From NCBI GenBank assembly GCA_905233945.1, contig CAJOFY010000019.1, positions 1-64,000 on the forward strand: a stretch of DNA of 64,000 nt, given 5' to 3'. Under the pieces are notes generated by a model. The model did not search any database. It saw nothing but the letters and a program-made list of their open reading frames with translations, and had not been told where the DNA came from. Below are positions 29,952-39,276 of this stretch, piece by piece. Within the stretch, counting starts at the first letter, position 1. Every line of letters begins with the position of its first letter. This DNA is from an uncultured bacterium. GTDB lineage: Bacteria; UBP6; UBA1177. The translations under genes were made by a program, and so were the position numbers.

Positions 29952-30826
29952 AATCTGAAGCCTAATTCCATCGTGATAAATTCGTGGTGACTGTATAACC
30001 CCTTTTTGGATTTTGAATTGGGAAAGAAAATAGCATTTTTAGCGTGCCCGCTTCCAGCATCTCCGCCTATAGTTGTGATGACAACAAACTTTTCTTTAAA
30101 AATCACATTCAGTCCAAGTCCCCAGGCGAAGCTGCATTTATATGTTGCCAGCTGGTCGTCATCATACCTTTTTTCTTTACTGATATCGAATGCAAAAAAA
30201 TTGTTATTGAACCCTAATGAAAGTTTAGGACCGATTTCTGTTATAAGATCCGATTTAGTCTTGAATTCATAGGACAAATTCACCATCAGCGGCAGTCTCA
30301 TATAGTGCATTTTCATTTTTATGTCATAGTGATAGTCGTCCTCGTCATCTTCATCATAGAAGTAATCTCTGTAATCTGCGCCGTCGTATGTTGATGTCGG
30401 CATCCAGTATTGAAATCCCACACCGAAACCAAGTAGCAGTTTACCGTCAATATTTTTACTTTTATAAATTACCCAATCAAAATCCAAGCCGATGGATAAT
30501 CCGAATTGATTTTTCATCTCCTGTTCTTCATAAAGATAATAAAGATCCCACAATCCTGGAGCACCGCTGAAATCTGCCCCGAATCCGATCTTCGGCATAA
30601 TATAAAAGTTTCTTTTTGCTGAGCTCTTCAATTTTCTGATCTCAGCTTCAGCTTCAAAAATACAACTGCCTTCCGGAAAATTTTTACGATACTTTTGCCA
30701 GACTTCAGTAGTTCCGGCCCTTCTTGCATACTCGCAAGCCTGCTGGTCCTGAACATCTCCGGAAGTTTCTGCAAAAACACTTACTGCCGCAAACAGTACG
30801 GCGACAAAAACAAAAAACTTTTTCAT
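29948..30826 (-). CDS. Outer-membrane beta-barrel-like protein
   Basis: Signal peptide MKKFFVFVAVLFAAVSVFAE, alternating beta pattern, terminal aromatic residue (ELGFRL). Confidence 0.65.
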   Translation of the reverse strand: MKKFFVFVAVLFAAVSVFAETSGDVQDQQACEYARRAGTTEVWQKYRKNFPEGSCIFEAEAEIRKLKSSAKRNFYIMPKIGFGADFSGAPGLWDLYYLYEEQEMKNQFGLSIGLDFDWVIYKSKNIDGKLLLGFGVGFQYWMPTSTYDGADYRDYFYDEDDEDDYHYDIKMKMHYMRLPLMVNLSYEFKTKSDLITEIGPKLSLGFNNNFFAFDISKEKRYDDDQLATYKCSFAWGLGLNVIFKEKFVVITTIGGDAGSGHAKNAIFFPNSKSKKGLYSHHEFITMELGFRL

Positions 30827-30916
30827 TCTCTCCTCCAAAAAGTAAAAAAACTAAAGCATGGAGGATTATACCCGCCATATCAGGCACATACTGCCGAAGA
30901 TGAAAAAAAATGAAAA

Positions 30917-31882
30917 TTATTTACAGAATTTTTCGTGGAGTTTTCTGATGTTCTGAAGCCACTGTTCGCGCAGTTCAACTGGAGAAACGATCTCGCAGTC
31001 CGGAGAATGGGCCATGACGCGGGCAATTATCTCATTGTGGCGTTCTCCCACCGGCAGCGTTATTTCGAGGCACTTTTTGCCGTCGATGACAAGTTCTTTC
31101 GTGATCTGGTTTTTATGCCATTTCTGCTTTACGACATGGTAGTATGCCGGCTCGTAAACGCGGATAACGGCAAGTTCGGAACTGGTCGACTTGAACATTC
31201 CGAAGCAGCTTTCGACATAGCTGTCGATCTCCGATTTTGTGAATATCTGTTCGCAGTTTTCCTTGAGCAATTCACTTTCAACGAAACGCGAAACAAGGAA
31301 TATGCGCAGTTCGTTTCTTTTGCGGCAGAAAGCCAGGAGATACCACTTTCCGAAATAATTTATGAGCCTTATCGGTTCTATCGTTCTCGTGGTTTCATCG
31401 CCTTTCGCATCGAGATAGGTGATGTGAACGCACTTTTTCATTATGAAAGATTCGAGAATGTTCCTGAAATCCTTGAGTTCAAGAATGTCGGTATCGGAAG
31501 AATCATAGGTTATCTTGTCAAGCAGAGCATCGAACTCCTCCGGAATGAAACTCGATATTTTTGACAAGATTTCTCCTGAAATTATCGGCACATAAGGAAT
31601 TCCGTTCAGCTTGAAGGAATCGGAAAAACGCTTGACGAAAATATAGTAGAAAACTGCATCGTCAAACGAATCAAAAATCATCTCGAAAGGCGTTTCGTAA
31701 ACATATCCGCCTTTGCCTTTTTTGTATTTCAGCGGCGCGGAAAGGAAAGTCCGCATATATTCGATATCGCGCATAACCGTGTCGATATGAACTTCAAAAT
31801 GATCCGCTACCTCTTTCCTCGTCACGAAACCCTTGACTTTGATTACATGGTTTATGAACGCCACTCTTTCAAGATTTGCCAT
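30917..31882 (-). CDS. HTH/WYL-domain transcriptional regulator
   Basis: N-terminal HTH (VTRKEVADHFEVHIDTVMRDI), WYL region (EPIRLINYFGKWYLLAFCRKRNELRIFLVSRF). Confidence 0.85.
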   Translation of the reverse strand: MANLERVAFINHVIKVKGFVTRKEVADHFEVHIDTVMRDIEYMRTFLSAPLKYKKGKGGYVYETPFEMIFDSFDDAVFYYIFVKRFSDSFKLNGIPYVPIISGEILSKISSFIPEEFDALLDKITYDSSDTDILELKDFRNILESFIMKKCVHITYLDAKGDETTRTIEPIRLINYFGKWYLLAFCRKRNELRIFLVSRFVESELLKENCEQIFTKSEIDSYVESCFGMFKSTSSELAVIRVYEPAYYHVVKQKWHKNQITKELVIDGKKCLEITLPVGERHNEIIARVMAHSPDCEIVSPVELREQWLQNIRKLHEKFCK

Positions 31883-32167
31883 CTTACGCCTCCCAAAACA
31901 AAATAATCGGAGTTATCATACTCGCGAAGTCAGGCATATACCGCCTGAGTTGAGAAAAACCATACTTTTTTCGGTGATTTTTTCAAAATCTGCTGTTGTT
32001 TGCTATCCGTTTTCCATCTTCAAAAACTAAAAACAAGTTTTTTGACAATATTGTTGCGATTAAATTTTAGAAATTATCAATAAATTTTGCAATAATAATT
32101 TTTTATTGATTTTATAATTAAAATTTTTAGCATTAAATTTGACGGTTTGTTAGTGTGGAGAAAATAT

Positions 32168-33730
32168 ATGGCATTGCCGACAAATATTCACACCTTGCTT
32201 TCGGGAAATGTTGTTGAATGGGCAAGAATAGAATTCAAGGAATCATGGAAACCAGAAGCGTCACTCAAAACAATTACCGCTTTTGCCAATGATTTGGATA
32301 ACTGGGGCGGCGGCTACATTATTCTTGGTGTAGAGGAAGAAAACGGAATTCCGAAATATCCGGTTAAAGGACTGAATTTGTCTGAAATCGACAATATTAT
32401 GAAGGATTTGCTCAACAAGTGCAAACTTATCAGCCCCGATTATCTGCCGATAGTTGAACCTGTAGATTATGATGATCACACAAAACTGATCGTTATATGG
32501 TGTCCTGGCGGAGTTTTGAGACCTTACCGCTCTCCGGCGGATTTTAGTTATGACAAAGGAACGGCAAAGCACTCAAAGGAAACGGTTTACTGGATAAGAA
32601 AGATGGCAAGCACGGTGCGTCCTTCTGAACAAGAAACGACAGAACTTTTTTCCTTGTCGAATCAGATCCCGTTCGATGACCGGATATGCCACAAAGCCGA
32701 CATGACCGATCTGAATATCACTTTGATCAAGGCTTATCTTAAAGAGATCGGGAGCGATTTAGTCAACGATGTCGATAAAATGGATTTTAATCAGCTGTGC
32801 ATGAAAATGGATATATCCAATTCGATGCCGGAGTATATGAAACCGAAAAATGTCGGGCTTCTTTTTTTCAGCATGGAACCCGAAAAGTATATACCGTGCA
32901 CCCAGATTGATATAGTTGAATTTCCTGACGGTGTCGGAGGCGACGATATCGTTGAAACAATATTCAGAGGTCCGTTGCATCAGCAGCTGAGGGATGCGCT
33001 AAGATATATCCGGAACAATGTTATCAAAGAAAAAATAGTGAAACATCCGGATCGTGCCGAAGCAGACAGATTCTATAATTTTCCTTACGCGGCGATAGAA
33101 GAAAGTCTTGCCAACGCTGTTTATCACAAGGCTTACGACATCCGAGAGCCGATAGAAGTGCGTGTTACCAGAGAAAAAATAGAAATATTGAGTTTTCCCG
33201 GACCTGACAGATCTGTGACAGTCGATGCATTGAAAACTTTTTCTGTCTGCGCAAGAAGATACCGCAACAGACGCATAGGCGACTACCTGAAAGAACTTCA
33301 TTTGACAGAGGGAAGAAATACAGGTTTTGGAAAAATATTGAGGGCGTTGGAAAAGAACGGATCTCCTTTGCCAGAGTTCATTACTGATGCAGACCACAGT
33401 TATTTTGTGACAAGGCTGTTTGTAAAAGAGGGTTTTGACGATGTGACAGAAGATGAAAGTTATCTCCTTTCTGAAAAAGGCGATAAAAAAGGCGATAAAA
33501 AAGGACTTAAGAAAAATGATGAGATTCTACAAAGAATGGACGCTGTTCTTCTGCTTATTTCCTCAAAAAATGATATAACAATCCCAGAGATAATGACATC
33601 TTTGGATATAACAAAAAAACAAACTGAAATAGCTATTAAAAAACTTAAAGAAACAGGCAGAATACAAAGAAAAGGTGAATCAAACGGCGGTCATTGGGAA
33701 ATAAATAATCCGCAAAAATCAGACGAATAG
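32168..33730 (+). CDS. AlbA_2/Schlafen-like DNA-binding domain plus GHKL-type ATP-binding protein
   Basis: EWARIEFKESW...TITAFANDLDNWGGGYIILGVEE; YAAIEESLANAVYHKAYDIREPIEVRV; C-terminal winged-helix region. Confidence 0.8.
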   Translation: MALPTNIHTLLSGNVVEWARIEFKESWKPEASLKTITAFANDLDNWGGGYIILGVEEENGIPKYPVKGLNLSEIDNIMKDLLNKCKLISPDYLPIVEPVDYDDHTKLIVIWCPGGVLRPYRSPADFSYDKGTAKHSKETVYWIRKMASTVRPSEQETTELFSLSNQIPFDDRICHKADMTDLNITLIKAYLKEIGSDLVNDVDKMDFNQLCMKMDISNSMPEYMKPKNVGLLFFSMEPEKYIPCTQIDIVEFPDGVGGDDIVETIFRGPLHQQLRDALRYIRNNVIKEKIVKHPDRAEADRFYNFPYAAIEESLANAVYHKAYDIREPIEVRVTREKIEILSFPGPDRSVTVDALKTFSVCARRYRNRRIGDYLKELHLTEGRNTGFGKILRALEKNGSPLPEFITDADHSYFVTRLFVKEGFDDVTEDESYLLSEKGDKKGDKKGLKKNDEILQRMDAVLLLISSKNDITIPEIMTSLDITKKQTEIAIKKLKETGRIQRKGESNGGHWEINNPQKSDE

Positions 33731-33824
33731 AAACCTTGCATTTTCTGCATATTCTCGGCATGGGACGAGTTCAAATGCCGATGAGCTTAGAAAACCGGGC
33801 ATCAAACTGGTAGCAGTCGATTTT

Positions 33825-33873
33825 AATTGTGCAGACACTGTTTGCACAATTTGGCAATCAGTGATTGCCAAAT
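33825..33873. repeat. Paired palindromes AATTGTGCAGAC-ACT-GTTTGCACAATT / AATTTGGCAATC-AGT-GATTGCCAAAT
   Basis: Direct reading; same word pairs recur at 40292-40341 in opposite orientation. Confidence 0.85.
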
Positions 33874-33967
33874 ATTTGTGTTGGAGCGGGGCTTTAACTT
33901 GCATTTTTCAGGGAAACAAGGCAATATCCAAGTGTTTTTTTGATCAATTATATAGGAGGAAAAATCA

Positions 33968-35749
33968 ATGGAAGGTTTCAGAAAACAAATAGCGGAAGAC
34001 ATAAAGGTATATCAAGAAGAAAATCCAAATATGCCCAATATATTAAAGGATGAGTGGGCTTTTAATTATTGGATTCTTGATAAGCTTTTTTATGAAGATG
34101 AAGAACTTATTGAGGAAAAAATCATTGATTATCGCGATATGGGTATTGATGCATATGAGATATATGAAGATACAAAGGAAATATATTTGATCCAGAATAA
34201 GTATTATGAAGATACGAGCAAGATAACGGTTGATTATGTACAAAATAACTTTTTGCTTCGTGCAATTACTGCTTTGGAGAATGGCACATATAAAAAATCA
34301 AATGAATTACAATCCTTTTTTACAAAACATAAGGGAGAAAGTGATTTTGCAGTTTACTTGCAATTATTTGTAACAAACAATAATTACGTGCCAGCAGCCG
34401 AAGAATATGTGAAAAAGTTTAATTTAACTCATCCTAAATATCATGCAAAAATATTTTACCTCAAAGACATTGAGGAAAGATATTTTGGTGAAGTTAAGCA
34501 GATAAAGAAGAATATTACGGTTACCATTGAGAGTGTTAATAATGGAACTATTCTCAATATAAATTCCAAAAACTATAAATTGGCAAATGTAATTGATGCG
34601 AAATATGTGTTTACACCTGTTGTTTCAGTATATCGTTTATATCGAGACTCTATTGAAAAAGGATATCCTATTTTCGATATGAATATTCGAGAGTATCTTG
34701 GAAACAAGGGCGTAAATAAAGATATTTACGCAACTCTTTTGGATGAAAATGAGAGAAAGAATTTTTTCTATTATAACAACGGAATTACTATCATCTGTGA
34801 TAAAATAGGTAAAATAGACACGAGAACTTCTTCTGCAAATAACATGAATGCGTGTTTTAACATAGATAATCCGCAAATTGTCAATGGTTGCCAAACTGTA
34901 AATTCAATATATGAGGTTTTAAAGAATGTTCCGCCGGAGAGTCTTGAAAAAGAGTTCAAGGATTCATTCGTTATGCTGAAAATTCTCGAAATAGATAGGG
35001 AAAAATCAGATCAAGGTATTTTGTATCGCAATATTGTGAAGTATAACAATTCACAAAATGCAATAGATGAAAAAACATTTGTGGCAAATGCTACGGAATT
35101 TACACGTGTTCAGCGAGAATTGGAAGGCAAAGGATTTCTGTTGTTAATTAAACAATCTGACAAGAATTCTTTCTTTGAAAAATATAATAGGAAGATTAGT
35201 GTGTTAAAAGAATTAAATGCTGAGCGACTTAAAAAGTTTGGATTGGATGAAATGAAGAGACCTGTAGATGTTTATATTCCATTGGAAAAACTCTTGCAGA
35301 TTATTAACGCATTTATGTCTGGTGGGTATGTTGCATACAAACATAAAAACAATATGTTGAAATTCAATAGTACAGAATACAATACTGCGGTCAAATTTAT
35401 AAAGGAAACAACAACAGAACGTATATTAGAATTGTATTTGTTGTATAAAAGAGCTGAAAAAACGAAAAAGGATAGTCCTCAGCGCAGATTCCCAGTGCCA
35501 TATTATCTAATAGACGGATTTGCAAAATATGAATGTGAAAACAGAAACAAGGACAAGATATGTGATGCTCTATCTGACAACGGTAAAGTAGAGCAAATTA
35601 TAAAATTATATTCTGCGGTTACGACATTGTATCAAAAGGATTATGAGAAAAAAGGACTAAATAGAGATTATAATCACATGATTAAAAATCCTATAGATTA
35701 TGAAATGTTCGATGCAATGAGAGACACCGTTATTTCTGTTGTGCTATAA
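33968..35749 (+). CDS. AIPR-family (abortive infection phage resistance) protein
   Basis: FFYYNNGITIICDKI...NPQIVNGCQTVNSIYEVL, characteristic of AIPR proteins; AT-rich gene. Confidence 0.8.
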   Translation: MEGFRKQIAEDIKVYQEENPNMPNILKDEWAFNYWILDKLFYEDEELIEEKIIDYRDMGIDAYEIYEDTKEIYLIQNKYYEDTSKITVDYVQNNFLLRAITALENGTYKKSNELQSFFTKHKGESDFAVYLQLFVTNNNYVPAAEEYVKKFNLTHPKYHAKIFYLKDIEERYFGEVKQIKKNITVTIESVNNGTILNINSKNYKLANVIDAKYVFTPVVSVYRLYRDSIEKGYPIFDMNIREYLGNKGVNKDIYATLLDENERKNFFYYNNGITIICDKIGKIDTRTSSANNMNACFNIDNPQIVNGCQTVNSIYEVLKNVPPESLEKEFKDSFVMLKILEIDREKSDQGILYRNIVKYNNSQNAIDEKTFVANATEFTRVQRELEGKGFLLLIKQSDKNSFFEKYNRKISVLKELNAERLKKFGLDEMKRPVDVYIPLEKLLQIINAFMSGGYVAYKHKNNMLKFNSTEYNTAVKFIKETTTERILELYLLYKRAEKTKKDSPQRRFPVPYYLIDGFAKYECENRNKDKICDALSDNGKVEQIIKLYSAVTTLYQKDYEKKGLNRDYNHMIKNPIDYEMFDAMRDTVISVVL

Positions 35750-36021
35750 AAAAGCAAGCACTTAGAATTATGGATAGTGAAGTGATTTGTGCTTAAAGTA
35801 AAAAATTATAGATGGCAATGAAAGGTGTTATTGAAAAACTGCCTAAGATTGAGTTCTAAATCCTAAGAAAGACAACATATTGCCTTTATATCAATTTTCT
35901 TCCACAACATCTTGACTTTTTCTTGATATTATGTAAACTAATCGCAATTTAATCCATTGGAGGGTGGCACATTGGAATTGAAGGTTAGTAAAGTGGTAGA
36001 ATTGATTAAGAGAGGTGAAAA

Positions 36022-36819
36022 ATGATTTTCGAGCAACCTGTTCTGGAAGAAATTTGTAAAGTTTTAGGCGATTATGCTTCAGGTTCTCAGATAACAACAT
36101 ATTTGAATCAGTTGAGTATAAGAGATGTCAATGGCCCTCAAGTAACTAAATGGAAAAGAATCTATAATGCTTTTGTTTTATACCAAAACACTTTCCAGTC
36201 TAATAATAAAATAATTGAATTTATACTCTTGGAATGTGCTCCTTCCAGATTTGTAAACAAGGAAGAAGATTTTGGTAAATTATTAGAACAAATAAACCTT
36301 CAATTAGCTTTTGTGGGATTAGAGTTGCTAGAGACTGGAAAAATACAGCCAGTGAGCAAAGCAGAAACAATTTCAGATGCTAAGAAAAAAGCAGAGAATC
36401 TAAAAATGAAGTTGGAGCAACGCAATGCACATCCTATGATTTTTCAATACTGCAAATCCGAATTGTTACAAAACAATTATTTTCATGCCGTTTTTGAAGC
36501 AATGAAAGGATTAATGCAACGAATGCGGGATATTTCAGGTTCCCATCTTGATGGAACCAATCTTATTGAAAATGTTTTCAGTAAAAATAACCCTGTAGTT
36601 ATTATAAATAATTTTCAATCACAATCTGAAAAAGACGAGCATAATGGATTTTGTAATTTGTTAAAAGGTTTGTGCAGCATGTTCAGAAACACAGAATCGC
36701 ATGAGCCCAAAGTGTTGTGGAATGTAACAGAGCAAGATGCCTTGGAAATACTCGCAATAGTTTCTTACTGTCATAGAAGATTGGATTCAGCACAAAAGAT
36801 AAGAATGATCGAACAATGA
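36022..36819 (+). CDS. TIGR02391-like (Ymh family) protein
   Basis: C-terminal YFHAVFEAMKGLMQRMRDISGSHLDGTNLIENVF...NGFCNLLKGLCSMFRNTESHEP. Confidence 0.65.
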   Translation: MIFEQPVLEEICKVLGDYASGSQITTYLNQLSIRDVNGPQVTKWKRIYNAFVLYQNTFQSNNKIIEFILLECAPSRFVNKEEDFGKLLEQINLQLAFVGLELLETGKIQPVSKAETISDAKKKAENLKMKLEQRNAHPMIFQYCKSELLQNNYFHAVFEAMKGLMQRMRDISGSHLDGTNLIENVFSKNNPVVIINNFQSQSEKDEHNGFCNLLKGLCSMFRNTESHEPKVLWNVTEQDALEILAIVSYCHRRLDSAQKIRMIEQ

Positions 36820-37089
36820 AAAAAGATATTCCAGCATAATTATGGCGAATTCGCCACAATTAAAAACCGTCCTCACCGCGGACGCAATTTGACCGCGCCC
36901 ATAACTCACCAAAATAATTCCCGTTTCCGTTCAAGGTCGAAATTTTGACCTCGATAAATTCTGAAAAAATAGAGTCTATAAATACGGGTTTTTAAATTCA
37001 AAAAAAACAGCGTTTTTAATGGTTGAAAAGGTGTCGTCCGTGCTTATAGATAAAAAACGGCTTTTTTATTGTTTTTTGGAGGTGCCAAG

Positions 37090-37536
37090 ATGTTTATTGA
37101 AGTAAATTGCAAAAACGGCTCAAGCCGTTGCTTTAAAGTAAAGTCTGTTGCTTTTGATCCAAAGAAAGGAATTTCTATTTACGGTGAAAAAGATAGAGTC
37201 TGCATATCAATGGCAGGAGACATAGAAACAGAGTTTTCAGCTCCGATTTCAGAATTGAATGAAGTCGAAAACTGCAAAATTCCTGGAATGATTTTTAAGA
37301 AAAACAAAGGCGAACTGGATGATTATAATGATGATTATGCCGATGATGATGAGTGTTTACTCCCGGAAAACGGCGGGTTATTGGGTAACCTTATGAATCC
37401 GGCGAATACAAAGGGAGAAGAAATACTTGTTGTTAGCACTGGGGAGATTTCGGGCAATATTCATGTCGGTTACGACTCTTATTGTAAAAGTGTCAAAGAA
37501 CTGTATGATTATTTGATAAGTCTCTTAATAATATAA
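37090..37536 (+). CDS. Hypothetical protein
   Basis: ATG 37090 preceded by GGAGG; no recognised domain. Confidence 0.5.
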   Translation: MFIEVNCKNGSSRCFKVKSVAFDPKKGISIYGEKDRVCISMAGDIETEFSAPISELNEVENCKIPGMIFKKNKGELDDYNDDYADDDECLLPENGGLLGNLMNPANTKGEEILVVSTGEISGNIHVGYDSYCKSVKELYDYLISLLII

Positions 37537-37593
37537 TTTTCCCTCTGTTCTTACGCTGTCTTTAAAGCGGGCAGACTGCCCGCGCTCCGACAT

Positions 37594-37784
37594 CGAAGAC
37601 CTATTTTTTTCTGATTTCGCGAGACGTTTCAGGAAACGCCTCTACCGATTTTAGGCTCACTGATGCAGGGGAGATGTCGCAGACAGAGGGGGCTGAGACG
37701 CCATGATATGACGTCTCTACAAATTCACGGACAAAAATTTTAAAATTTTATTAAAATAAAAATCTAAAAATAATTTGACTTTTT
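37594..37784 (+). repeat. About 190-bp interspersed direct repeat containing two GAGACG...CGYCTC hairpins (copy 1)
   Basis: CGAAGACCTATTTTTTTCTGATTTCGCGAGACGTTTCAGGAAACGCCTCTAC...GAGACGCCATGATATGACGTCTCTACAAATT...AAAAATCTAAAAATAATTTGACTTTT; recurs at 38945-39140. Confidence 0.85.
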
Positions 37785-37904
37785 AACGATTGCAATTAAG
37801 ATAACTCTTGTTGTTGAATTGTTTTTTTATCGGAGGCTGCATTGACAAATACTTTTTTTAATACTAAAATAGATGCTGAAAAACGTATCTTTTTGGAGGC
37901 TAAA

Positions 37905-38147
37905 ATGATCGCGTTAAGAGCAGTCGATGTAAAAACGAACTTTAAAGATGTCTGTGCAAAGGCTTTTGGCGGTGAAGTTATTTTGATTTCCCGCCCGAAA
38001 AATCAGAATGTAGTTCTGCTTTCTGAAGCTGAATACAACGAACTCAGTAAATCCGCTTATCTTGCGAAACTTGAACGATCGGTGGAAGAGACAAAGCAGG
38101 GGCGCACAGTCACAAAAACTCTTGAAGAACTTCGCGCCATGGAGTAG
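37905..38147 (+). CDS. yefM: Phd/YefM-family antitoxin
   Basis: MIALRAVDVKTNFKDVCAKAFGGEVILISRPKNQNVVLLSEAEYNEL; followed by YoeB-like toxin. Confidence 0.88.
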   Translation: MIALRAVDVKTNFKDVCAKAFGGEVILISRPKNQNVVLLSEAEYNELSKSAYLAKLERSVEETKQGRTVTKTLEELRAME

Positions 38148-38149
38148 TT

Positions 38150-38401
38150 TTGAAGTATTTGTTTTGGACGGATTATCTCTACTGGCAGCAGCAGGACAAA
38201 AAGACTCTCAAGAAAATCAACAATCTTTTGGAAAGCATTTCCCGGAACGGAGCCTTGGAAGGAATAGGAAAGCCTGAACTTCTCAAATATTCCAAAAGCG
38301 GTCAGTACAGCCGCCGCATTGACGAGACAAACAGACTTGTTTACCGTGTGGAAGGTGAAACGGTCATCATAGATAGTTGTCTCGGACACTACGAGAAATA
38401 A
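38150..38401 (+). CDS. yoeB: YoeB-family mRNA interferase toxin (TTG start)
   Basis: KINNLLESISRNGALEGIGKPELLKYSKSGQYSRRIDETNRLVYRVEGETVIIDSCLGHYEK. Confidence 0.92.
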   Translation: MKYLFWTDYLYWQQQDKKTLKKINNLLESISRNGALEGIGKPELLKYSKSGQYSRRIDETNRLVYRVEGETVIIDSCLGHYEK

Positions 38402-38707
38402 TAGTCTCGCCCATAACTCCCCAAAATAATTCCCATTTCCGTTCAAGACCTGAGATGTTTCGCGTTGCTCAACATGACGAGTTGCGGGCGAGCCGCCCGC
38501 GCTCCGACAAATGCAGTCGGGCCGACTGCATGCCGACAAATTTTTTGACCTTAGACGAAGACCTATTTTTTTCTGATTTAGCTCAATTAGGCAATCACCT
38601 TAATTTTGAACTGTTCGGAAATTCCGAACAACTCGATTTTTGGCAAGCCGCACTCGGCCAAAACAAGACACTGTAAAATAATTTTTTAAAATTTTTCTAA
38701 ATTAGTA

Positions 38708-38806
38708 TTGACAAAACAATATTCTTGAGTATATTACCGAACTAAAGAGTGGTCCTGCTCAGTGGACGATTCAAAATGAGGCTTTCTTAGGAAAGCCTTT
38801 TTTTTT
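38708..38806 (+). ncRNA. Candidate small RNA: promoter TTGACA-N16-TATATT, about 65-nt transcript, intrinsic terminator
   Basis: TTGACA 38708-38713, TATATT 38730-38735, hairpin AGGCTTTC-TTA-GGAAAGCCT plus T-run at 38779-38806; no ORF inside. Confidence 0.5.
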
Positions 38807-38944
38807 AGGTTCAAACTTCTTGAAGAAAAGAGCAAGGAATACAACACTAAATCATAGAAACCTGACGCATCTAACTCCCCAAAATAATTCCCGTTTCCGT
38901 TCAAGGTCAGAGATATTTCGCTTCGCTCAACATGACGAATTAGA

Positions 38945-39140
38945 CGAAGACCTATTTTTTTTTCTGATTTCGCGAGACGTTTCAGGAAACGCCTCTACAG
39001 TTTGTTTCCGTTCCATTCGCCACACTGGAGAAGGGTTAGGGATGAGGTTTGAGACGCCATGGTATGACGCCTCTACAAATTATCAGACAAAAATCTTAAA
39101 ATTGTATTATAACAAAAATCTAAAAATAATTTGACTTTTA
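38945..39140 (+). repeat. About 190-bp interspersed direct repeat (copy 2)
   Basis: Same word order and hairpins as 37594-37784. Confidence 0.85.
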
Positions 39141-39276
39141 TGCTGAAATTCAATATTATATTGTGTGGTTTTTTTGCTGTGTTTTATATTTTGTAGTAAA
39201 AAATTATTGTTTGTTTAAATGTGGAAAATTTAAGATCATTCGCAATAATATTGGTTTTTATTTTTGGAATGCTAAA

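Noticed and set aside
33719-33904. 61-aa minus-strand ORF containing YLAITDCQIVQTVSAQLK
   Set aside because: Not called as a gene; better explained as a translated palindromic element
38377-39134. ORFs 38377-38676 and 38820-39134 as genes
   Set aside because: They translate interspersed repeat DNA (NNSHFRSRPEMFRVAQHDEL/NNSRFRSRSEIFRFAQHDEL) and lack RBS or domain support
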